Assembly: GCF_005116475.1 (NCBI RefSeq)
Contig: NZ_SWBO01000004.1
Coordinates: 430,809 to 494,808 of the forward strand
From: Pedobacter cryotolerans
Lineage (GTDB): Bacteria; Bacteroidota; Bacteroidia; Sphingobacteriales; Sphingobacteriaceae
Direction: 5' to 3'
Length of the DNA stretch: 64,000 nt
The position numbers were made by a program, and so were the translations under genes. The notes below the pieces were generated by a model. It saw only the letters and a list, made by a program, of their open reading frames with translations. It did no database searches and was not told where the DNA came from. How positions within the stretch are numbered: position 1 is the first letter of the stretch; each line of letters begins with the position of its first letter. This document shows, piece by piece, positions 18,384 through 28,994 of the stretch.

Positions 18384-19205
18384 ATGAAATTTTTGTGTCC
18401 ACGTTGGGGTTTCGAATCCATTTCTTGGGATGTTTATTTAAAGCAGGTTAAAGATGCAGGTTACGCTGGTATAGAATGGTTTCCATTTGGCGAAACTTGT
18501 AATTACAGCGAAGTACTTGATTTACTAACTAAATATGAGTTAGATTTTTCCATAGTTATGGCTGTAATTAAGCCATACGTTAGTTTCGAAGCTTACTATA
18601 AACAACTAGAATTAGATTTACATCAACTAATGGAAATTAGAAATGAAGTAAAAACGCCATTGTTTTTTAGTGCGCAAATAGGAAGAGAGTTTTTTAGCAC
18701 AAAAAAAATAGAAACATGCTTATCGCTATGCAATAGAATAGAATTAGAGTATCAAACACCCATATATCAAGAAACCCATCGCAATAAATGGACTTTCGCT
18801 GCACATACTGTTGAACCAATGCTTAAAAAACATGCTGATTTAAAATTAACATTTGATGTTTCTCATTGGTTTTGCGTATCGGAGAGTTATTTAGAAGATC
18901 AACAAGAAGCGGTAGATCTGGCTATTACACATGCAAAACATATCCATGCTAGAGTTGGTAGTACACAGTCATCTCAAGTTTGGGATCCAGCAAATGATGA
19001 TTATTCAGATGCTCTTGCGGCTCACTTAAAAATTTGGGATAAATGGATTGCGCAAATGAAGAAAAATAAACAGCTAATAACCATTACTCCAGAATTTGGT
19101 CCAGAGCCATATTTGGTAAAAGGAAATAGAAATATTTCATTAAGTGACGAACAATGGAGGATTAATTTATGGATGAAAGAATTATTACAGAATCGTTATT
19201 GCTAA
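18384..19205 (+). CDS. sugar phosphate isomerase/epimerase-like TIM barrel, copy 1
   Basis: A 273-residue AP-endonuclease-2-family TIM barrel related to xylose isomerase-like epimerases. It begins KFLCPRWGFESISWDVYLKQ and carries the metal-ligand glutamate/histidine segments IYQETHRNKW, TFDVSHWFCV and the C-terminal TPEFGPEPY. These are the expected ligands at strands 5-8. It is similar along its whole length to 31248-32069. It sits next to a PhyH dioxygenase gene, suggesting consecutive steps on the same sugar-derived compound. Substrate unknown. Confidence 0.82.
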   Translation: MKFLCPRWGFESISWDVYLKQVKDAGYAGIEWFPFGETCNYSEVLDLLTKYELDFSIVMAVIKPYVSFEAYYKQLELDLHQLMEIRNEVKTPLFFSAQIGREFFSTKKIETCLSLCNRIELEYQTPIYQETHRNKWTFAAHTVEPMLKKHADLKLTFDVSHWFCVSESYLEDQQEAVDLAITHAKHIHARVGSTQSSQVWDPANDDYSDALAAHLKIWDKWIAQMKKNKQLITITPEFGPEPYLVKGNRNISLSDEQWRINLWMKELLQNRYC

Positions 19206-19214
19206 AATAGCTTT

Positions 19215-22073
19215 ATGAAAAGAAGATCTTTTTTACAAAAAACAACTATTTTATCAGCTGCAAGCGTGATGATGCTAAATAATACTTCTTTTTCGAAGTC
19301 TATAGCAAACACCTTTATGCAGCTGGTTGATGATGATTTTAAAAATCCATCGGCTAACTATCGTCCTTTTGTACGTTGGTGGTGGAATGGTAATAAAATA
19401 GAAAAAACTGAATTAGCCAGGGAGCTCAAATTGTTAAAGGATGCGGGAATTGGTGGAGTAGAAATTAATCCGATTTCCTTTCCTTCTGATACCGATGATA
19501 TGGGTATTCCATCTGTTGAGTGGTTAAGCGATGAATGGATAGATTTATTGAAATTTACCTTAGATGAAGCAAAAAAACTAGACTTAACTTGTGATCTTTT
19601 AGCTGGTACAGGATTTCCTTTTGGGGCCGAATTTTTAGAAGGAGATGAACGTGCTCAAGTAGTGGTAACTGCGGTAAAAAAATTACAAGGGCCATTAAAA
19701 ACTGAAATATCACTTTTTGATCTTTTTAAAGAAGCAGATCCTGCAACTTTAAGTCCATACATGGGGCGTAAAATGGAAATGTTAGCACTAAACATTGTTC
19801 CTGATCCTTTAAATAGCTTTGATGAAGTTAAAAATATCACTGATAAAGTAGCAGATGGTGTGGTTAAAATTGAATTACCCCAAGGCAAATTTGCTATTTA
19901 TGCATTGGTAAAAATAGATGGTTTTATGAAGGTTATTCAGGGTACGACAGGTGGTAGTGGCCCTGTACTTAACCATTATAACGAAAAGGCTGTTAAAAAA
20001 TACCTCAACAAAATAACAGATACTATTCAAAACAGAATTGGGCCGTTGGCTCCAAACATTCGTTCGTTTTTTGTTGATAGTTTAGAAATGGAAGGTGCCA
20101 ATTGGACCAGCGATATGATGGTTGAGTTTAAAAAACGTAGGGGATATGACCTTTATCCTTACTTGCCTTTTATATTATTTAGAACAGGTAGGATGGGCAA
20201 TACTATCGATTTAAATTACGCTGTTAAAATCAATCCAGAAATGGAAAAGATGCTTAACAGAATGAGATACGATTTTGAACTTACCAAAGCAGAACTTTTT
20301 AGAGAAAGATTTTCTATTAGTTTTAGTAATTGGTGTAGCGATAACAAAATAAAATCTAGAGCACAAGCTTATGGAAGAGGTCATTTTCCGTTGGAGGGAA
20401 GTTTTGATATGGATATACCTGAAGGCGAAACTTGGCTAAAGTATGGTGTTGGAGAAGAAATTTCTGAAAAGGATTTTACAAAATATCCATGGCATTTGGG
20501 CCGAGGTAACACCATGATTAACAAATATGTCTCATCTGCAGCACATTTAAAAGGGAAAAAGTTAATTAGTTCTGAAGAGTTAACCAATACAGATATGGTT
20601 TTTGCCGAATCGTTAGCTTTATTTAAAATAGCAGGCGATCAAAGTACAATTTCTGGTATTACACATCCAATTTTTCATGGTTTTAATTATTCTCCTAAAG
20701 CTGCGGCTTTTCCGGGTTGGATAACTTATGGTGGTTATTTTAATGAAAACCATACTATTTGGCCATACTTTAAACTTTATACAGCTTACCGAGCCAGACA
20801 ATCAGCTTTGCTACAACAAGCTACTTTTTTTGCTGATATTGCTATAATGGCGCCAATTGGCGATATGTGGGGTGATTTTGGCGCTCAGATGGAACCATTC
20901 CCTTCTCGTGTTACGCCACCTTACCAAATGTTAGTTTGGGAATCTATTCACCAAAATGGAAATGCTTGCGATTATGTTTCAGAACAAGTTATAGCCGATG
21001 CATCGTTTGATAATGGATGGATGAGTTATGGAAAAAGGAAATACCATACACTGTTTTTAATAGAAGTTAAGAGTATTTCGCCTCAAACAGCAAAAAAATT
21101 ATATGATTTTGTAGTTGCTGGTGGACGTATTTTTTGTATTGAGGCCTATCCAGAGACATCTTTGGGCTGGTTTAATCATCAGCAAAAAGATGTAGAAGTA
21201 AATGAATGGATAGGTAAATTAAAACAATATCCTGAGCGCTTTATCCTAATTTCTAAACCCGAATCTAATTTTAAAGCATGGTATCAGGCTATCCAAACTA
21301 AGTACGGCATTACACCTTATGTTAAAATTGCTAATCCTAATACTTTTATATCACAAGTAAGATATCAAACAGACAATACAGAAATATTCATTTTTAATAA
21401 CTCAAGCGCACATAAAAGTATTGATTTGGATGCTACATTTTCGCCAGAAATTATCACTAATAAACAAGCTTGGCTTTGGGATGCAGTAACTGGAGAAAAA
21501 TACAAGTTAGCTGTAAAAAACGGTCAATTTAAAGTTAAACTGTATCCAGCTGATTCGAAAATTATAGTATATAATAGCGAAAAAAATGGGCAAGATTGGC
21601 AGCCTATACCAGAGTTAACACCTCAAGCACAAAAGCTAAATCTATCATGGAAGACTGAATTTAAACACATGAATGGAACTGTGAAAAATAGAGAATTTAC
21701 ACAGTTAAGCGATTTAAAAGATATGCCTGATTTTGCCAATTTTGCAGGTACAGTTACCTATAGGTATAATTTACAAGTATTAAATCCTGCTAAGTTGAAA
21801 TATTTAGATTTAGGCAAAGTTTTTGGCATTGCCGAACTTTTTGTAAATGGTAAACAAATAGGCGTTACATGGTATGGTCGCAATGCATTTGTATTAGGTA
21901 ATAGCCTAAAAAAAGGTAATAATGCCATCGAAATTAAGGTTACAACAGTAATGTTAAATTACATGAAATCCTTAACAGAAAATACAATTGCACAATATTG
22001 GGCAAATAATAGTAAAAGAAAAGAACAACCGCTACAACCTTTGGGTATGGTTGGCCCAGTAAATTTATTTTAA
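19215..22073 (+). CDS. GH106-like glycoside hydrolase (rhamnosidase family), Tat signal
   Basis: A 952-residue exported enzyme. The N terminus MKRRSFLQKTTILSAASVMM is a twin-arginine signal. The catalytic (beta/alpha)8 region starts PFVRWWWNGNKIEKTELARE and GIGGVEINPI, hallmarks of GH106 and related alpha-L-rhamnosidase-like hydrolases, and the C-terminal beta-sandwich contains FGIAELFVNGKQIGVTWYG. GH106 removes alpha-L-rhamnose, but the family is broad in Bacteroidetes. It lies between the sugar isomerase and a GH28 gene, consistent with trimming of a pectin-like or rhamnose-bearing branch. Confidence 0.78.
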   Translation: MKRRSFLQKTTILSAASVMMLNNTSFSKSIANTFMQLVDDDFKNPSANYRPFVRWWWNGNKIEKTELARELKLLKDAGIGGVEINPISFPSDTDDMGIPSVEWLSDEWIDLLKFTLDEAKKLDLTCDLLAGTGFPFGAEFLEGDERAQVVVTAVKKLQGPLKTEISLFDLFKEADPATLSPYMGRKMEMLALNIVPDPLNSFDEVKNITDKVADGVVKIELPQGKFAIYALVKIDGFMKVIQGTTGGSGPVLNHYNEKAVKKYLNKITDTIQNRIGPLAPNIRSFFVDSLEMEGANWTSDMMVEFKKRRGYDLYPYLPFILFRTGRMGNTIDLNYAVKINPEMEKMLNRMRYDFELTKAELFRERFSISFSNWCSDNKIKSRAQAYGRGHFPLEGSFDMDIPEGETWLKYGVGEEISEKDFTKYPWHLGRGNTMINKYVSSAAHLKGKKLISSEELTNTDMVFAESLALFKIAGDQSTISGITHPIFHGFNYSPKAAAFPGWITYGGYFNENHTIWPYFKLYTAYRARQSALLQQATFFADIAIMAPIGDMWGDFGAQMEPFPSRVTPPYQMLVWESIHQNGNACDYVSEQVIADASFDNGWMSYGKRKYHTLFLIEVKSISPQTAKKLYDFVVAGGRIFCIEAYPETSLGWFNHQQKDVEVNEWIGKLKQYPERFILISKPESNFKAWYQAIQTKYGITPYVKIANPNTFISQVRYQTDNTEIFIFNNSSAHKSIDLDATFSPEIITNKQAWLWDAVTGEKYKLAVKNGQFKVKLYPADSKIIVYNSEKNGQDWQPIPELTPQAQKLNLSWKTEFKHMNGTVKNREFTQLSDLKDMPDFANFAGTVTYRYNLQVLNPAKLKYLDLGKVFGIAELFVNGKQIGVTWYGRNAFVLGNSLKKGNNAIEIKVTTVMLNYMKSLTENTIAQYWANNSKRKEQPLQPLGMVGPVNLF

Positions 22074-22088
22074 CTAAAATTATACATT

Positions 22089-23555
22089 ATGAAATTTAAA
22101 AAGAGAATATTGCTGATGCTATTCGTTTTAGTGCAAAGCACAGCTGTTTTTGCTAAAGATTATAAAGCTTCATTTTTTCATATCAAATCTGATGGTGCTA
22201 CCATGAATACCCGTTCCATACAATTCGCTATTGATCATATCAGTAAAAATGGTGGCGGCAGGTTAGTTTTTTATGTGGGTAGATATTTAACTGGTTCAAT
22301 ACACATGAAATCTAATGTAACACTACATTTAGAGGAAGGAGCTGTATTATTGGGTTCAACCAATCCGTTTGACTATGATAGAATTGGAAACACAGCATTG
22401 ATACATGCTAGAGATTTAGAAAATGTAGGGATTACGGGGAAAGGAATGATTGATGGCCAAGGAAGAGCTTTGGCAAACAACTCAATTGCTTATGCAAATG
22501 ATGGTTTAATTGAGGATATCCTGAAATACGATAGAACGAGAGAATCAATTAGGCCAATGGTAATTTATTGGGTTGGTTGTACAAATGTAAATATAAAGGA
22601 TGTAATTCTTCAAAATTCTGCTTGCTGGTTACAAACTTACGAACGTTGCAAAAACTTGGTTATTGATCATATTACTGTTAACAACGTTGCTTTTTGGAAT
22701 AGCGATGGTATTGATATAGTTGACTGCGATAACGTGGTGATAACCAACAACAACATTGACGCTGCTGATGATGGGATTTGTCTTAAATCTCACAACGAGA
22801 AATTTTATTGTAACAACATATTAATTGAAAATAACATTGTACGTACCAGTGCAAACGGTATAAAATTAGGTACTGCTGGCAAAGGTGGTTTCAGAAACAT
22901 AAAAATCATTAATAATACTGTTTACAATACTTATCGCTCTGCAATTGCTTTGCAAAGTGTAGATGGTGGCTTTTTAGAAGATATTGTTGTAGATGGCTTA
23001 AAAAGTACAAATACTGGTAATGTTATCTTTTTGAGGTTAGGAGAAAGAGTTGTAGGTAAAAAATCTACAATGGATAGAATATCGATTAAAAATGTGGTTG
23101 CAGATGTGCCTTTTGGCAAAGCAGATGCAGGTTATGATTATGAAGGGCCTATAGAAGATATGCCAAGAAATATTTCTCCAATTATTATAGCTGGTTTACC
23201 AGGCCAATATATAAACAATGTAACTTTTAGTAATTTCGAGGTTACTTACCCTGGAGCAGGTAATAAATTTTTAGCTTATGTAGCTTTAGATAAGTTAGAT
23301 AGCATACCAGAAGTTCCAGATGGTTATCCAGAGTTTTCTATGTTTAAGGAAGTGCCTGCATGGGGTATTTATGTTAGACATGCAAAAAATATAAATTTTT
23401 CTAATATTAAACTAAAAGCAGATAAGAAAGATTACAGGTTGCCAATTGTAATGGACGATGTACAAGGAGCTGAGCTTAAAAAAGTTACTTTTGAGCAAAT
23501 TGATCAAAAGAAATTATTACATACTTATAAATCTACTAACGTTACTGTTAAGTAA
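22089..23555 (+). CDS. GH28 polygalacturonase-like enzyme
   Basis: A 488-residue secreted right-handed beta-helix enzyme with an ordinary signal peptide (cleavage after VFA, about residue 22). The GH28 catalytic set is visible: WNSDGIDIVDCDNVVI and AADDGICLKS (the two aspartate motifs), AAGKGGFRNI and a histidine/tyrosine region. GH28 enzymes hydrolyse galacturonan or related uronic-acid linkages. Together with the PL8 and GH88 genes it points to a uronic-acid-containing substrate. Confidence 0.85.
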   Translation: MKFKKRILLMLFVLVQSTAVFAKDYKASFFHIKSDGATMNTRSIQFAIDHISKNGGGRLVFYVGRYLTGSIHMKSNVTLHLEEGAVLLGSTNPFDYDRIGNTALIHARDLENVGITGKGMIDGQGRALANNSIAYANDGLIEDILKYDRTRESIRPMVIYWVGCTNVNIKDVILQNSACWLQTYERCKNLVIDHITVNNVAFWNSDGIDIVDCDNVVITNNNIDAADDGICLKSHNEKFYCNNILIENNIVRTSANGIKLGTAGKGGFRNIKIINNTVYNTYRSAIALQSVDGGFLEDIVVDGLKSTNTGNVIFLRLGERVVGKKSTMDRISIKNVVADVPFGKADAGYDYEGPIEDMPRNISPIIIAGLPGQYINNVTFSNFEVTYPGAGNKFLAYVALDKLDSIPEVPDGYPEFSMFKEVPAWGIYVRHAKNINFSNIKLKADKKDYRLPIVMDDVQGAELKKVTFEQIDQKKLLHTYKSTNVTVK

Positions 23556-23581
23556 TTACTCAAAATTCAAATAGCTGTATT

Positions 23582-25717
23582 GTGCACAAAAAGTTGTTAT
23601 ATAAATTTTATTTTACGCTTGTAGTGGTTTTTTTAATAGCCAATACAGCGTTTAGTCAAGATGAATTTCAACGCATCGAAGATCATATTACAGCCTATTT
23701 AAAAGCTGATATCACTATTCCAAATCTTAGTAAAGAAGTTTTGGAAAACAAAAATACTATACAAAATAATGGTAGTTGGTTAGATATTGATTATAAATTT
23801 ACAGCAGAAACCAACTGGATACCATTAGTACATTTAAAAAGATTAAAGCAATTTGCATTATACATTAGTTTAAACAATGAATCTAATGCCGAAAGTAAAA
23901 ATTTGTCTGCTAAAACAATTACTGGGTTACGTTATTGGTTACAGGTAAATCCTTCAAGTAAAAATTGGTTTCAAAATGAAATTGCTAGTCCAACAGCAAT
24001 TGGCGAGATTTTGGTTTTGTTAAAAGGTAAGAATATACTGCCGTTATCATTACAAGATTCGCTATTAACCAGTATGAAACAAGGTGATGTAAATAAAGCT
24101 ATTGGCGCAAATAAATTAGATATGGCTACACATATTATTTACAGAGCATGTATTGTTAGAGATAAAGATTTAATGAAATTTGCAGTTAATCAGGCTTTTA
24201 TGCCTATTACTTTAACAAATAAAGAAGGTTTACAGCCTGATTATTCTTACAGACAACATGGGCCGCAATTACAAATTGCAAGTTACGGACAGGTTTTTTT
24301 AACAGGTGAATATAAGGTGGCATCTTGGTTAGTGGGTACTGGATATGCACTACCTGCAGAAAAGCTCAAAATTTTAGATCATTATTTAATTAACACCTAT
24401 TTAAAAACTATTAGAGGCAGATATATTGATTTTAATACAGAGGGTAGGGGTATTTCTAGAAACGATGTTTTAGATAAGCTAAATATTACCTCAAAAGTAG
24501 AAACACAAAGTTTGTTAAGTTTAGCAAAAGAAGCAAGCCCGCAAAATTTACCCGATTTGATAGCTGCTGAAGAACGAATTACCCAAAATCAATCTGCAAC
24601 GTATAAAATTAAACCATCTCACTCTTATTTTTATAAAAGCGATTATACATTACATAACCGTGAGGCATATAGTTTTAATGTTAGAACAGTTTCAAAGCGA
24701 ACAATAAGAACCGAATATGGTAATAAAGAGAATTTATTAGGTAAATTTTTGCCAGATGGTTCAACAAATATTCAAAGAAGCGGCAGCGAATATTTTAACA
24801 TTATGCCCATTTGGGAATGGGATAAAATACCCGGTATAACAGCTAGAGATTATCCAGTAGACCAAAAAATGACATTAGAGTGGGGCGAAAGGGGTGTTGG
24901 AGAATTTATAGGTGGCACTTCGGACGGTATTTATGGCACAACAGTTTACTCGTTAAATTACAACGAGGTTACTGCTAAAAAGGCATGGTTCTTTTTTGAT
25001 GATGAAATAGTTTGTTTAGGTACAGACATCAACAGTTATGCAAAAGAACCAATTACAACTTCAGTTAATCAGGCTTGGTTAAAAGGAGAGGTAAAGGCTT
25101 TTGCTAATGATAAATTAATTAGCGCAACTAATGGCTTTACAAATGATAATGTAGAATGGCTATGGCACGATAGTGTTGGCTATTATTTTCCCAATAGAGG
25201 CAATATTAACCTTACTACCAATGAGCAGGAGGGCAGTTGGGCTAAAATAAATGCAAATAGATCTGTAACAACAATAAAAGGTAAAGTATTTAAATTATGG
25301 TTTAACCATGGTTTAGATCCCGTAAATCAGTCTTATGCATACATCGTAAAACCGGGTATCAGCCAAGTAGAAATGAAGAGTAAGCCTATTTCTAATATTA
25401 AAATAGTTTCAAATACACGTCTAATACAAGCAGTTGAGCACTCAGATTTAAATATGTTACAAGTTGTATTTTATGAAGCTGGTACTTTAAAAAGTAATGG
25501 TGCTGTAATTACTGTAAATCAGCCTTGCGTAGTGTTAATTAAAAATTTAAATACTCAAAATCCCATATTCAGTGTGTCAGATCCTACTCAAAAATTAACT
25601 GATTTAACAATTAACTTTAATTCTACCTTAATTAAAACTACAGATCCTTTGTCAGTAAGTTTGCCGCAAGGCGATTATAAAGGCTCTACTGTTAGTTTAA
25701 AATTTAATTCATTATAA
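23582..25717 (+). CDS. polysaccharide lyase family 8 (hyaluronan/chondroitin/xanthan lyase type)
   Basis: A 711-residue secreted lyase. It starts at GTG (23582), and the signal peptide ends near NTAFSQD. PL8 enzymes have an (alpha/alpha) toroid then beta sandwiches. The catalytic motif DYSYRQHGPQLQIASYG carries the His-Tyr pair, with Asn in the preceding helix (KLDMATHIIY region) and Arg in the SRNDVLD segment. It cuts next to uronic acids, leaving an unsaturated end that the GH88 gene, 10 bp downstream, would remove. PL8 substrates are hyaluronan, chondroitin or xanthan. Confidence 0.85.
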   Translation: MHKKLLYKFYFTLVVVFLIANTAFSQDEFQRIEDHITAYLKADITIPNLSKEVLENKNTIQNNGSWLDIDYKFTAETNWIPLVHLKRLKQFALYISLNNESNAESKNLSAKTITGLRYWLQVNPSSKNWFQNEIASPTAIGEILVLLKGKNILPLSLQDSLLTSMKQGDVNKAIGANKLDMATHIIYRACIVRDKDLMKFAVNQAFMPITLTNKEGLQPDYSYRQHGPQLQIASYGQVFLTGEYKVASWLVGTGYALPAEKLKILDHYLINTYLKTIRGRYIDFNTEGRGISRNDVLDKLNITSKVETQSLLSLAKEASPQNLPDLIAAEERITQNQSATYKIKPSHSYFYKSDYTLHNREAYSFNVRTVSKRTIRTEYGNKENLLGKFLPDGSTNIQRSGSEYFNIMPIWEWDKIPGITARDYPVDQKMTLEWGERGVGEFIGGTSDGIYGTTVYSLNYNEVTAKKAWFFFDDEIVCLGTDINSYAKEPITTSVNQAWLKGEVKAFANDKLISATNGFTNDNVEWLWHDSVGYYFPNRGNINLTTNEQEGSWAKINANRSVTTIKGKVFKLWFNHGLDPVNQSYAYIVKPGISQVEMKSKPISNIKIVSNTRLIQAVEHSDLNMLQVVFYEAGTLKSNGAVITVNQPCVVLIKNLNTQNPIFSVSDPTQKLTDLTINFNSTLIKTTDPLSVSLPQGDYKGSTVSLKFNSL

Positions 25718-25727
25718 ATACCATTAC

Positions 25728-26900
25728 ATGAAAAAAATAACAATACTTTTTAGCTTATTATTGGTCATATCAATAGCTTTTGCGCAAAAAAAGTCAGTAA
25801 TAAACATTGATAAAGCTTTTGAAAGTGCAGCTAAACAATATACAAATATGTTAGCTACCCATCCAGATTTAACCAAGTTTCCTCAATCTACTAAAAAGAA
25901 TGGCGAAATTGATAATAGAACATCAGAATGGTGGTGTAGTGGTTTTTTTGGAGGTTCATTGTGGTATTTGTATGAGTTTACTGGGGAAGATAAGTGGAAA
26001 GTTGCTGCAGATAAGTGGACAACAGCATTAGATAAGGAAAAGCATAATACACGCACACACGATTTAGGTTTTATGCTCTATTGTCCTTACGGTAATGGAT
26101 ATAGACTTACACAAAATACGGCTTACATAGAGCCAATGTTAACTGGTGCTAATTCGCTAGCAACAAGGTTTAATCCTAAATATGGTTTAATTAAATCGTG
26201 GGATAAACATGCAGATTGCGAGTATCCTGTAATTATTGATAACATGATGAATTTAGAGTTTTTATTTTGGGCTGCTAAACAAGCTAAAGATAAAAAATTG
26301 TATGATATTGCCATTACACACGCTGATAATACGATAAAACATCATTTTAGAAAAGATTATAGCAGTTATCATGTAGTTTGTTATTTACCAGGTACCAAGG
26401 TTTTCAGAAAGAAAACACATCAAGGTGCTGCAGATTCTTCTGCATGGGCAAGGGGACAAGCTTGGGCTGTTTATGGTTACACCATGATGTACAGAGAAAC
26501 AAAAAACAAAAAGTATTTAAACCAAGCAGAAGGGATTGCTAAATTTATTATTAACCATCCAAATTTACCAAAAGACAAAATACCCTATTGGGATTTTGAT
26601 GCGCCAAATCTTCCAAATGAAGAAAGAGACGCTTCTGCAGGAGCAATTTTTGCATCAGCATTTTTAGAGTTGAGTGGTTATAGTAAAAAGAATAAAGATT
26701 TATATTTTACTACTGCCGAACAAATGTTAACTAGTTTAGCTTCACCAGCATATACAGCTAATGTTAACGAAAATAATAATTTTATTTTAAAGCACTCGGT
26801 TGGTCACAAGCCTGGTAATTCTGAGATTAATACACCAATTGTTTATGCAGATTACTATTATTTAGAAGCTTTGCTGAGGTACAAAAAATTGACTAAATAG
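25728..26900 (+). CDS. GH88 unsaturated glucuronyl hydrolase
   Basis: A 390-residue (alpha/alpha)6-barrel enzyme with a signal peptide (cleavage after SIAFAQ). GH88 hydrates the double bond of the unsaturated uronic acid left by a lyase. The two key aspartates fall in HTHDLGFML (about residue 112) and VIIDNMMNLEFL (about 172), and SSAWARGQAWAVYGY is conserved. It follows the PL8 gene directly, which is the expected order of action, and closes the forward operon before a bidirectional terminator. Confidence 0.9.
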   Translation: MKKITILFSLLLVISIAFAQKKSVINIDKAFESAAKQYTNMLATHPDLTKFPQSTKKNGEIDNRTSEWWCSGFFGGSLWYLYEFTGEDKWKVAADKWTTALDKEKHNTRTHDLGFMLYCPYGNGYRLTQNTAYIEPMLTGANSLATRFNPKYGLIKSWDKHADCEYPVIIDNMMNLEFLFWAAKQAKDKKLYDIAITHADNTIKHHFRKDYSSYHVVCYLPGTKVFRKKTHQGAADSSAWARGQAWAVYGYTMMYRETKNKKYLNQAEGIAKFIINHPNLPKDKIPYWDFDAPNLPNEERDASAGAIFASAFLELSGYSKKNKDLYFTTAEQMLTSLASPAYTANVNENNNFILKHSVGHKPGNSEINTPIVYADYYYLEALLRYKKLTK

Positions 26901-26910
26901 TAATGATTTT

Positions 26911-26940
26911 AAAAGCAAGCTCAATGGGCTTGCTTTTTTT
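26911..26940. terminator. bidirectional terminator between GH88 and LacI genes
   Basis: AAAAGCAAGC (26911-26920) pairs with GCTTGCTTTT (26928-26937), loop of seven bases, T-run on the plus side and A-run on the other. The flanking genes converge here. Confidence 0.85.
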
Positions 26941-26946
26941 AACTGT

Positions 26947-28008
26947 TTAATTACGATACGACTTGTAATTTTCTTTCGTAATAATATCTATTGGCATGTA
27001 ATAAGTAGGTTCAACATCGCCGCTTAAAACTACATTTTGATACAAGGCCATAATACCCTTATAGGCTTGTTCTTGTGGTTTTTGACAAATCAGAAAATCG
27101 ATTACACCATTTTTTAAATGTGTTATACTTTCTGGAAGAAAATCATAGCCAACTAAAAAAATATGTTGTAGACCTGTTTTTTCTAAAAACTGAGCAACAG
27201 AAAACACCCTAGAATTGGTAACAAAAATTGCTTTTACATCAGTATTTTCAGCAAGTATCTCGGTAAGTTTTGCAGCTATCGATTTGTAATCAGTATTTGG
27301 TGTAATGTCTGTTTTTATAATTGTGGGTTTCTTCTCATGATTTTTAAAATAAGAAATAAAACCTTCTTCTTTTCTTAAAAGGTGATGATAGCTATCTATT
27401 TCTTTAGAAATATTTACGATGAGTATTTTATCGTTTTTTTTAATTAAATAATTAACCATGTGCGCACTTAAATGCCCACTTTGAAATAAATCTGGACCAA
27501 TATAACTCAGCCTAGTTTCATTAGGAATATCAGAGTTAATTAAAACTTGAGGTATTTTTTTTAAGTTACAAAGTTTAGAAAAGGCTAGTGACTCTTCGAT
27601 AAAAATTGGAGCAACCAATATGCCATCAACTTCTGTTTTAAGAATGTTTTTAGTCTGTTTTACAAAAGATTGTTTATCATTTTGGTCGTAAAAGTATTTG
27701 TCTATTACTATCCCAAATTGTTTAATCTCTGCTTCTGCCATTTCAATTCCTTTAATTGGCGCATCCCAAAATTTAGTTTCTGAAGATACAGCTGGAATTA
27801 AACTAGCAAAACGCAATACTTTTTTTGAAGCTAATCTTCTAGCTAAAATGTTCGGCTGGTAATCTAATTCTTTCATAATGTCCAAAATTTTATTTTTGGT
27901 CACTTTTGAAACTCCTGTTCTATTGTGCAATACCCTATCAACCGTACCAATAGAAACATTCGCTCTTCTCGCTATTTCCTTTACCCCAGTTTGCAAATTT
28001 GTCTTCAT
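26947..28008 (-). CDS. LacI-family transcriptional regulator
   Basis: A 353-residue repressor-type regulator. The N-terminal helix-turn-helix is GVKEIARRANVSIGTVDRVLHNRTGVS (about residues 8-34), with the hinge helix LDYQPNILARRLA, then a periplasmic-binding-protein-like sensor domain (about 65-345). Members bind a sugar and release DNA. Operators with an ACGTTAA core lie before the first gene of the forward operon at 8411-8535, so it probably controls that operon. It faces the operon's end and lies next to the dioxygenase gene. Confidence 0.88.
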   Translation of the reverse strand: MKTNLQTGVKEIARRANVSIGTVDRVLHNRTGVSKVTKNKILDIMKELDYQPNILARRLASKKVLRFASLIPAVSSETKFWDAPIKGIEMAEAEIKQFGIVIDKYFYDQNDKQSFVKQTKNILKTEVDGILVAPIFIEESLAFSKLCNLKKIPQVLINSDIPNETRLSYIGPDLFQSGHLSAHMVNYLIKKNDKILIVNISKEIDSYHHLLRKEEGFISYFKNHEKKPTIIKTDITPNTDYKSIAAKLTEILAENTDVKAIFVTNSRVFSVAQFLEKTGLQHIFLVGYDFLPESITHLKNGVIDFLICQKPQEQAYKGIMALYQNVVLSGDVEPTYYMPIDIITKENYKSYRN

Positions 28009-28195
28009 CTGTACTTATCCAATTCTATTGTAAAAGTATTACTAAATCTGATAAAAAAAAAGCTAAATAAAAGGTAAAATAGTAACGATAAGCTACGCTA
28101 TGAATTTGGTATAAAAGTAAATAAACAATTATTTTCTTTCGAAAAGCAATTAAAGTCAGCTATAACTTGGTATGAGCAACATCTGCGTTTTACAA

Positions 28196-28993
28196 TTATT
28201 TAATCAAAAAATTTGCATCTTCTTGTATACCTTTATTAGCCGATTGAGCTATTAGCTCATCATCTACAATATTAATGGTTTCTGTAGCAGATGGATAATT
28301 GCCTTTGTATGGTTTATTGGTGATTAAATTATATGCTGATATTAAAGACCATCGTGGTTTATCGCTAAGGTTAGCATCAGATCGGTGCAAAGTATTGCTA
28401 TGGAAAAATAAAGTGTCTCCAGCTTCCATTTCAACATAAACTAGTTCTAATTCTTTTAGTAATTCATCAACTCGCTCTTGGTTTGCGCCAACCTGTTCGC
28501 CACTAAAACCATGTTCTATTCTGCCAACTAAGTGAGAGCCTTTAAGCACTTGTAAACAACCATTTTCTTTAGTTGATGGACTTAATGCAGTTAAAACGCT
28601 AATCATCTGTGGATACAAAAAGCCATCTCTGTACCAATAACCATAATCTTGATGCCACTCCCATGCACCACCAACTTTAGGCTCTTTTTGCATTAATTTA
28701 GAGTGAAAATGTGCAGGTTCTCCATCAAGTAGCAAATTTACACCATCTACAATTCTTTTAGAACGAGCCAATAAACTATAAGCATCATCACCTAAAGAAT
28801 ACCATAAAGCTAGCTTAGTTCTTAATCCGTTAGCGTCGCCTCTATCAAAAGATTTACTGCTAATTACTTGGTCTTGTATGGCAATGGTGTATAATTTTTT
28901 AACTTCTTCTGGTTGTAGCATTCCTTTAATTAATACATAACCATCTCTATCAAAAAGTGCTTTTTCTGCTGTGCTTAATTTTTTATAATCCAT
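28196..28993 (-). CDS. phytanoyl-CoA dioxygenase family protein (PhyH), copy 2
   Basis: A 265-residue Fe(II)/2-oxoglutarate dioxygenase-fold protein. The metal site is His-x-Asp in WEWHQDYGYWYRDG (about residue 117), the distal His is in FFHSNTLHRSDANLS, and the Arg is in PRWSLISAYN. It is only distantly similar to the copy at 17560-18375. It starts 2 bp after the hexuronate-type transporter stop on the same strand, so a two-gene operon is likely, linking the transport of a uronate or organic acid to its oxidation. Substrate unknown. Confidence 0.8.
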   Translation of the reverse strand: MDYKKLSTAEKALFDRDGYVLIKGMLQPEEVKKLYTIAIQDQVISSKSFDRGDANGLRTKLALWYSLGDDAYSLLARSKRIVDGVNLLLDGEPAHFHSKLMQKEPKVGGAWEWHQDYGYWYRDGFLYPQMISVLTALSPSTKENGCLQVLKGSHLVGRIEHGFSGEQVGANQERVDELLKELELVYVEMEAGDTLFFHSNTLHRSDANLSDKPRWSLISAYNLITNKPYKGNYPSATETINIVDDELIAQSANKGIQEDANFLIK

Positions 28994-28994
28994 T